From assembly GCA_045660245.1 (NCBI GenBank), contig JAZRDJ010000109.1, positions 1 through 8,935 of the forward strand: a stretch of 8,935 nucleotides of DNA, written 5' to 3'. The notes beneath the pieces are model-generated. The model was not told the origin of the DNA. It saw only the letters and a list, made by a program, of their open reading frames with translations, and did not search any database. The position numbers were made by a program, and so were the translations under genes. Of this stretch, positions 6,565-8,935 are shown piece by piece; position 1 is the first letter of the stretch, and each line of letters opens with the position of its first letter. The DNA comes from RGIG3872 sp045660245. Lineage in GTDB: Bacteria > Bacillota > Clostridia > Christensenellales > UBA1242.

Positions 6565-7089
6565 TTATATCTCTCTTTGAATTTCTGCAACGGTTTCTTC
6601 TTTCCCAAATTTGAGACCAACAAACTCACCAACTTTTTCAAAACCGTAACTATAAAACACTTTGAGTGCATGATCTCTTGTTTCAGGCACAGTGTCTGTC
6701 AGAACTTTTACCCCAGACCTTTCGGCCTCAATCAAAAGTGCTTCCATTGCAGGTCGCATATACCCCATTCCATGATAATCAGATTTCACAACTACTCCCA
6801 TTGTTGCACTTCCACTTTGTGGGTTTTTGTTGAAATTCACGTACCCAACAAAATCAGCCGTGTCTTCATCTTGAATATAGGCATAAAAGAAGTTCGGATT
6901 TTTCATTTTTGTGTTATACCACTCTTCCCAACTCTCTTCTGGAAAATCAATACAGCCAGTATCATAATGATATCCATCATACGAAACATCATAACCAGCA
7001 TTATATGCCATTGTGAGAGGATCTGCCATGCAATCGCGTCTGAACCACAAATCCTTGATTTTGGGTTTTACTAACCTGATTCTTTTCAT
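6565..7089 (-). CDS. GNAT-family N-acetyltransferase
   Basis: 174 residues from ATG 7089, with AAAGGTG 7 bases upstream. A GTG at 7092 directly before it is a possible alternative start, but its spacing is poorer. The acetyl-CoA binding core is visible: strand MGVVVKSDY, then the pyrophosphate loop HGMGY (106-110, G-x-G of motif A) and helix MRPAMEALLIEAE. Further on, ALKVFYSYGFEKVGE (~141-155) is the typical C-terminal YxxxGF segment of the fold. The usual Gln/Arg at the start of motif A (Q/R-x-x-G-x-G) is Asp104 here. Length fits a single-domain GNAT. The acceptor (small amine, antibiotic or protein N-terminus) cannot be told. It follows the 7109-7429 membrane protein by about 20 bases and ends at a strong terminator, so the two form an operon. 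Confidence 0.9.
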   Translation of the reverse strand: MKRIRLVKPKIKDLWFRRDCMADPLTMAYNAGYDVSYDGYHYDTGCIDFPEESWEEWYNTKMKNPNFFYAYIQDEDTADFVGYVNFNKNPQSGSATMGVVVKSDYHGMGYMRPAMEALLIEAERSGVKVLTDTVPETRDHALKVFYSYGFEKVGEFVGLKFGKEETVAEIQREI

Positions 7090-7108
7090 CACACATCACC
7101 TTTACTTG

Positions 7109-7429
7109 TTATACATTGCTGTTGATGATTCCAACAAAATCATTCCATGTATCTGGAAAGAACATGTTCACAACAACCGCAGCCACCAAAATGTAGAAAA
7201 TCAATTTTGTAATGAATGATCTGCCACGAGTGAACTCAAGACCAACAATCACAACAACCACAAGTGGAGCCCAAGTTTTGCAAACCACAAGCACGTTGAA
7301 AAGTGAGGCTGGAAGAAATGCCCAGTTTGAGTGAATGAGAAGCACGGCATAAACCGCAACTGTCAAAAACGCAGCCACTCCACCAAGCCAGTCAAGTAAA
7401 TTTTTTGATCCATTATCTTTTGAACTCAT
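7109..7429 (-). CDS. Small membrane protein with three predicted helices, unknown function
   Basis: 106 residues from ATG 7429, with AAAGGAG about 9 bases upstream. After a short polar N-terminus (MSSKDNGSKN) there are three hydrophobic stretches: ~residues 14-33 (WLGGVAAFLTVAVYAVLLIH), ~39-65 (ending in PLVVVVIVGLEF, with Cys and Trp inside) and ~72-91 (FITKLIFYILVAAVVVNMFF). The Arg/Lys loop FTRGRSFITK between helices 2 and 3 suggests that this side faces the cytoplasm. I do not recognise a named family. It is the first gene of an operon with the acetyltransferase, under its own promoter (7471-7499). No catalytic motif is visible; a structural or accessory membrane role is the most that can be said. 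Confidence 0.85.
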   Translation of the reverse strand: MSSKDNGSKNLLDWLGGVAAFLTVAVYAVLLIHSNWAFLPASLFNVLVVCKTWAPLVVVVIVGLEFTRGRSFITKLIFYILVAAVVVNMFFPDTWNDFVGIINSNV

Positions 7430-7470
7430 ATATACATTCTCCTTTGAAATCTAATGAAGTTATTATTTAT

Positions 7471-7499
7471 ATAATAATAAAAATGCCACATTTTGTCAA
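7471..7499 (-). promoter_or_regulatory. Promoter of the membrane-protein/acetyltransferase operon
   Basis: Minus-strand TTGACA (7494-7499), a 17-base spacer and TATTAT (7471-7476), with a start near 7464. The -35 sits in the loop of the preceding gene's terminator (7484-7510). The -10 lies in an AT-rich inverted repeat TTATTAT...ATAATAA (7460-7480), which may be an operator or only sequence bias. Confidence 0.7.
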
Positions 7500-7510
7500 A
7501 TAATGTGGCA
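7484..7510 (-). terminator. Intrinsic terminator of the transglutaminase-like gene
   Basis: TGCCACATT (7484-7492) pairs with AATGTGGCA (7502-7510), a perfect 9-bp stem with a 9-base loop. On the minus strand it is followed by TTTTTATT. It begins about 14 bases after the TAA at 7524 and shares DNA with the next promoter. Confidence 0.85.
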
Positions 7511-7523
7511 AAATTTATCAAAT

Positions 7524-8519
7524 TTACAACCCAATTTCAGTTGCGTCTGGATCAATTGCAGTTGTTTTGGTGTCTGAAAAGAGTTCATAAAAATTTGCTT
7601 CTGGGTTTTCAAGAATTTTCATGAGTCTTTCTTCTGCGATTTTTTGAGTTTCGAGATATTCTCTCTCTTGATCCGCAATTGACTGGTCAACAATCTTTGA
7701 TATGTATTCATTCAATTTTTCTGGATCATCCTTGATTGATTCATAGTACGCGTTGCATTCTTCGAGTTCTTCCCGTGTGTAATAGTATGGATTTTTGACA
7801 CCATTTCTCGAAATCTCCATGCCATACTGATCTCTCACAATCCCAAACTTTCGGTCAAGCGCTGCAGGATCCTTGAACATAAGTTTGATGTCATCATCAA
7901 TCTCTTTTCTGATTGCATCATAGCCAATTTTCTTTTTGAAAATTTCAATTTCAGCGAGAATTTTTTCTCTGTACATAACCGTCCCAAGGTGATTGCTGTG
8001 CGCTATTGACGCCTCAACATTTGGGAGATAAATCGGGAGCATATACTTGTCATTTGCAAAATTGCTTGCAACAATCTCATGAAGCATCGGATCTTTTTTG
8101 AGAACCTCTTTCGGGAAAACATGATTGATTTTTGGCTGTTCAAACTTGTAATAATAATCTTTGTCAAAGATGAGTCCGATCGATGTGTCAATCACCCATG
8201 TTCTGCCACCACCAAACGCTTTTGTTTCCAAAAAAGCATGTTCTGGACTTCCACAATCTTGAACCCTCAAACTATTGATATCAGCGTGCACCACAGTCGC
8301 ATCATCAAATGCAAGACTCATGAGTCTTGCCCTATCATAACATTTTCCATTGCAAAGTTCGTTGTCAAAAAGCACAATCGAAGCCGGAAGACCACCCAAT
8401 TGAAATGGTCTCAGCGCATTGAAGAGAACATCTGGATAAGGAAACACAAGTTTGTTTTTGAAACCATGAACCAAGTATTTTGTGTGTTTCTTTTGAAATT
8501 TTTTCATGTTTTTTTCCAT
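7524..8519 (-). CDS. Transglutaminase-like cysteine protein, unknown substrate, predicted leaderless mRNA
   Basis: 331 residues from ATG 8519. The frame is open further upstream (to 8546), but that part is the promoter. The +1 expected from the promoter is the A of this ATG, and no Shine-Dalgarno precedes it or the next ATG (8507), so leaderless translation is predicted. The N-terminal half shows an ordered Cys-His-Asp set as in transglutaminase/papain-fold enzymes: NGKCYDRARLMSLAF (Cys60), SPEHAFLET (His94), TWVIDTSIGLIF (Asp111). It has no signal peptide or membrane helix, so it should be cytoplasmic. The C-terminal half (~170-331) is charged and mostly helical, with a Tyr-rich loop NPYYYTREELEE, and is unlike anything I recognise. 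Possible activities are a protease, amidase or transferase. It is a single-gene unit with its own promoter and terminator. Confidence 0.85.
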   Translation of the reverse strand: MEKNMKKFQKKHTKYLVHGFKNKLVFPYPDVLFNALRPFQLGGLPASIVLFDNELCNGKCYDRARLMSLAFDDATVVHADINSLRVQDCGSPEHAFLETKAFGGGRTWVIDTSIGLIFDKDYYYKFEQPKINHVFPKEVLKKDPMLHEIVASNFANDKYMLPIYLPNVEASIAHSNHLGTVMYREKILAEIEIFKKKIGYDAIRKEIDDDIKLMFKDPAALDRKFGIVRDQYGMEISRNGVKNPYYYTREELEECNAYYESIKDDPEKLNEYISKIVDQSIADQEREYLETQKIAEERLMKILENPEANFYELFSDTKTTAIDPDATEIGL

Positions 8520-8525
8520 GCGGAT

Positions 8526-8554
8526 ATTATACCACAAAAGCATCATTTTGTCAA
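8526..8554 (-). promoter_or_regulatory. Perfect-consensus sigma-70 promoter for a leaderless mRNA
   Basis: Minus-strand TTGACA (8549-8554), an exact 17-base spacer and TATAAT (8526-8531): 12/12 consensus bases. Counting seven bases from the end of the -10 puts +1 at 8519, the first base of the ATG. This also shows why the longer open frame to 8546 cannot be the start. Confidence 0.88.
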
Positions 8555-8569
8555 ATTTAATGAGTTCTC

Positions 8570-8605
8570 AAAAAAAGAACCTTGAGGTGATTGCCCCTCA
8601 AGGTT
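8570..8605 (-). terminator. Intrinsic terminator after the 8612 gene
   Basis: AACCTTGAGG (8578-8587) pairs with CCTCAAGGTT (8596-8605), a perfect 10-bp stem with an 8-base loop. On the minus strand it runs into CTTTTTTT. It starts 7 bases after the stop of the 8612-8935 gene and separates it from the strong promoter at 8526-8554. Confidence 0.9.
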
Positions 8606-8611
8606 TGTTTG

Positions 8612-8935
8612 TTAAAAATCAACGGCTTCGTTTGCTTTTTTTGCCGCCTGAATGTGGTTGTATTTGTTGTAAATCGTTTCAACATTTTCCCTCACCAATG
8701 CAAAATCTTCACTTCTCAAATGATCTTTTTTCATGATTGTCATCAGATCAATCATTGTTTCAAACAACACGTCCTTTGCCATGTGTGTTGAAAGCGTCAC
8801 AATTTTCTCAAGAAGTTTGTGTTTTCTCCTCACTCTGTCGTCATGTTTTTTGTTTGCCTCATATGCGAGTTTTGCTTGTTTTTTTGTGATGAAACCACAT
8901 GGCTTGTACAAAAGTGGTTCAAACACACTATTTTC
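8612..8935 (-). CDS. C-terminal part of a helical protein of unknown function
   Basis: The frame is open from the right window edge to TAA at 8612, 107 codons. A GTG at 8926 is the first possible start, but the frame continues upstream (ENSVFEPLL...) and only nine bases are visible, so I treat it as the C-terminus of a longer protein. The visible part is charged and mostly helical: ITKKQAKLAYEANKKHDDRV, then a Lys/Arg-rich RRKHKLLEK, a hydrophobic helix (VLFETMIDLMTIMKKDHL) and a final helix ending KKANEAVDF. No catalytic motif, signal peptide or membrane helix is seen. A strong terminator follows after 7 bases. Function unknown. Confidence 0.7.
   Translation of the reverse strand, partial: ENSVFEPLLYKPCGFITKKQAKLAYEANKKHDDRVRRKHKLLEKIVTLSTHMAKDVLFETMIDLMTIMKKDHLRSEDFALVRENVETIYNKYNHIQAAKKANEAVDF

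Noticed and set aside
6538..7074. 178-residue plus-strand frame
   Set aside because: It is antisense to the acetyltransferase, which carries a clear GNAT motif and Shine-Dalgarno; it starts inside the terminator region and has no ribosome binding site.
8520..8546. Nine extra N-terminal codons for the transglutaminase-like protein
   Set aside because: These codons are the spacer and -10 of the promoter, upstream of the predicted transcript start.
8079..8585. 168-residue plus-strand frame
   Set aside because: It is antisense to the transglutaminase-like gene and its perfect promoter; the composition is that of a shadow frame and no start signal is seen.

Overview
All genes in this AT-rich window lie on the minus strand. 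The genes end in both TGA and TAA, and TGG serves as Trp, so the standard bacterial code (table 11) applies. Most genes share a strong Shine-Dalgarno leader (T/A)TCAA(A)GGAG. Leucine is written mostly TTG/CTT/CTC, with TTA and ATA nearly absent. Together with TTGACA/TATAAT promoters and U-tailed hairpin terminators, this suggests a low-GC Gram-positive-type bacterium (Bacillota, Clostridia-like, possibly an uncultured gut lineage). The genus cannot be named from the sequence.

Layout in the direction of transcription, from the right edge leftwards. (1) 8612-8935: C-terminal part of an unknown helical protein, closed by a strong terminator. (2) 7524-8519: a cysteine protein with a transglutaminase-like Cys/His/Asp pattern. 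Its promoter is a perfect sigma-70 consensus placed so that +1 falls on the A of the ATG, so the mRNA is predicted to be leaderless. Its terminator hairpin overlaps the next promoter. (3) 7109-7429 and 6565-7089: a small three-helix membrane protein followed by a GNAT N-acetyltransferase, one short operon with its own promoter and terminator. (4) 4595-6382 and 2792-4591: the two half-transporters of a heterodimeric ABC exporter, driven by a TTGACA-17-TAAAAT promoter with a palindrome just downstream of +1. One nucleotide-binding domain is canonical and the other has lost the catalytic Glu and the H-loop His. (5) 2274-2791: a 518-base stretch with no confident protein gene. It holds a promoter plus a long hairpin terminator that together delimit a candidate ~220-nt small RNA, and then a structured leader with two Shine-Dalgarno sites. 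(6) 882-2273: a secreted protein with a signal peptide, a ~90-residue Ala/Val-rich hydrophobic stretch and a C-terminal HYH...HIWYG motif, resembling putative exported toxins. (7) 317-862: an acidic unknown protein starting 19 bases later, a candidate partner or immunity protein. (8) 1-271: the membrane-anchored N-terminus of a trypsin-like (HtrA/DegP-type) serine protease, cut by the window edge.

The exporter operon is a housekeeping or efflux-type unit. The left third (secreted putative toxin, small acidic partner, membrane-anchored protease) looks like a cell-surface or export module. The least explained elements are the small transcript at 2482-2704, the toxin-like/partner pair, and the leaderless gene at 7524-8519.
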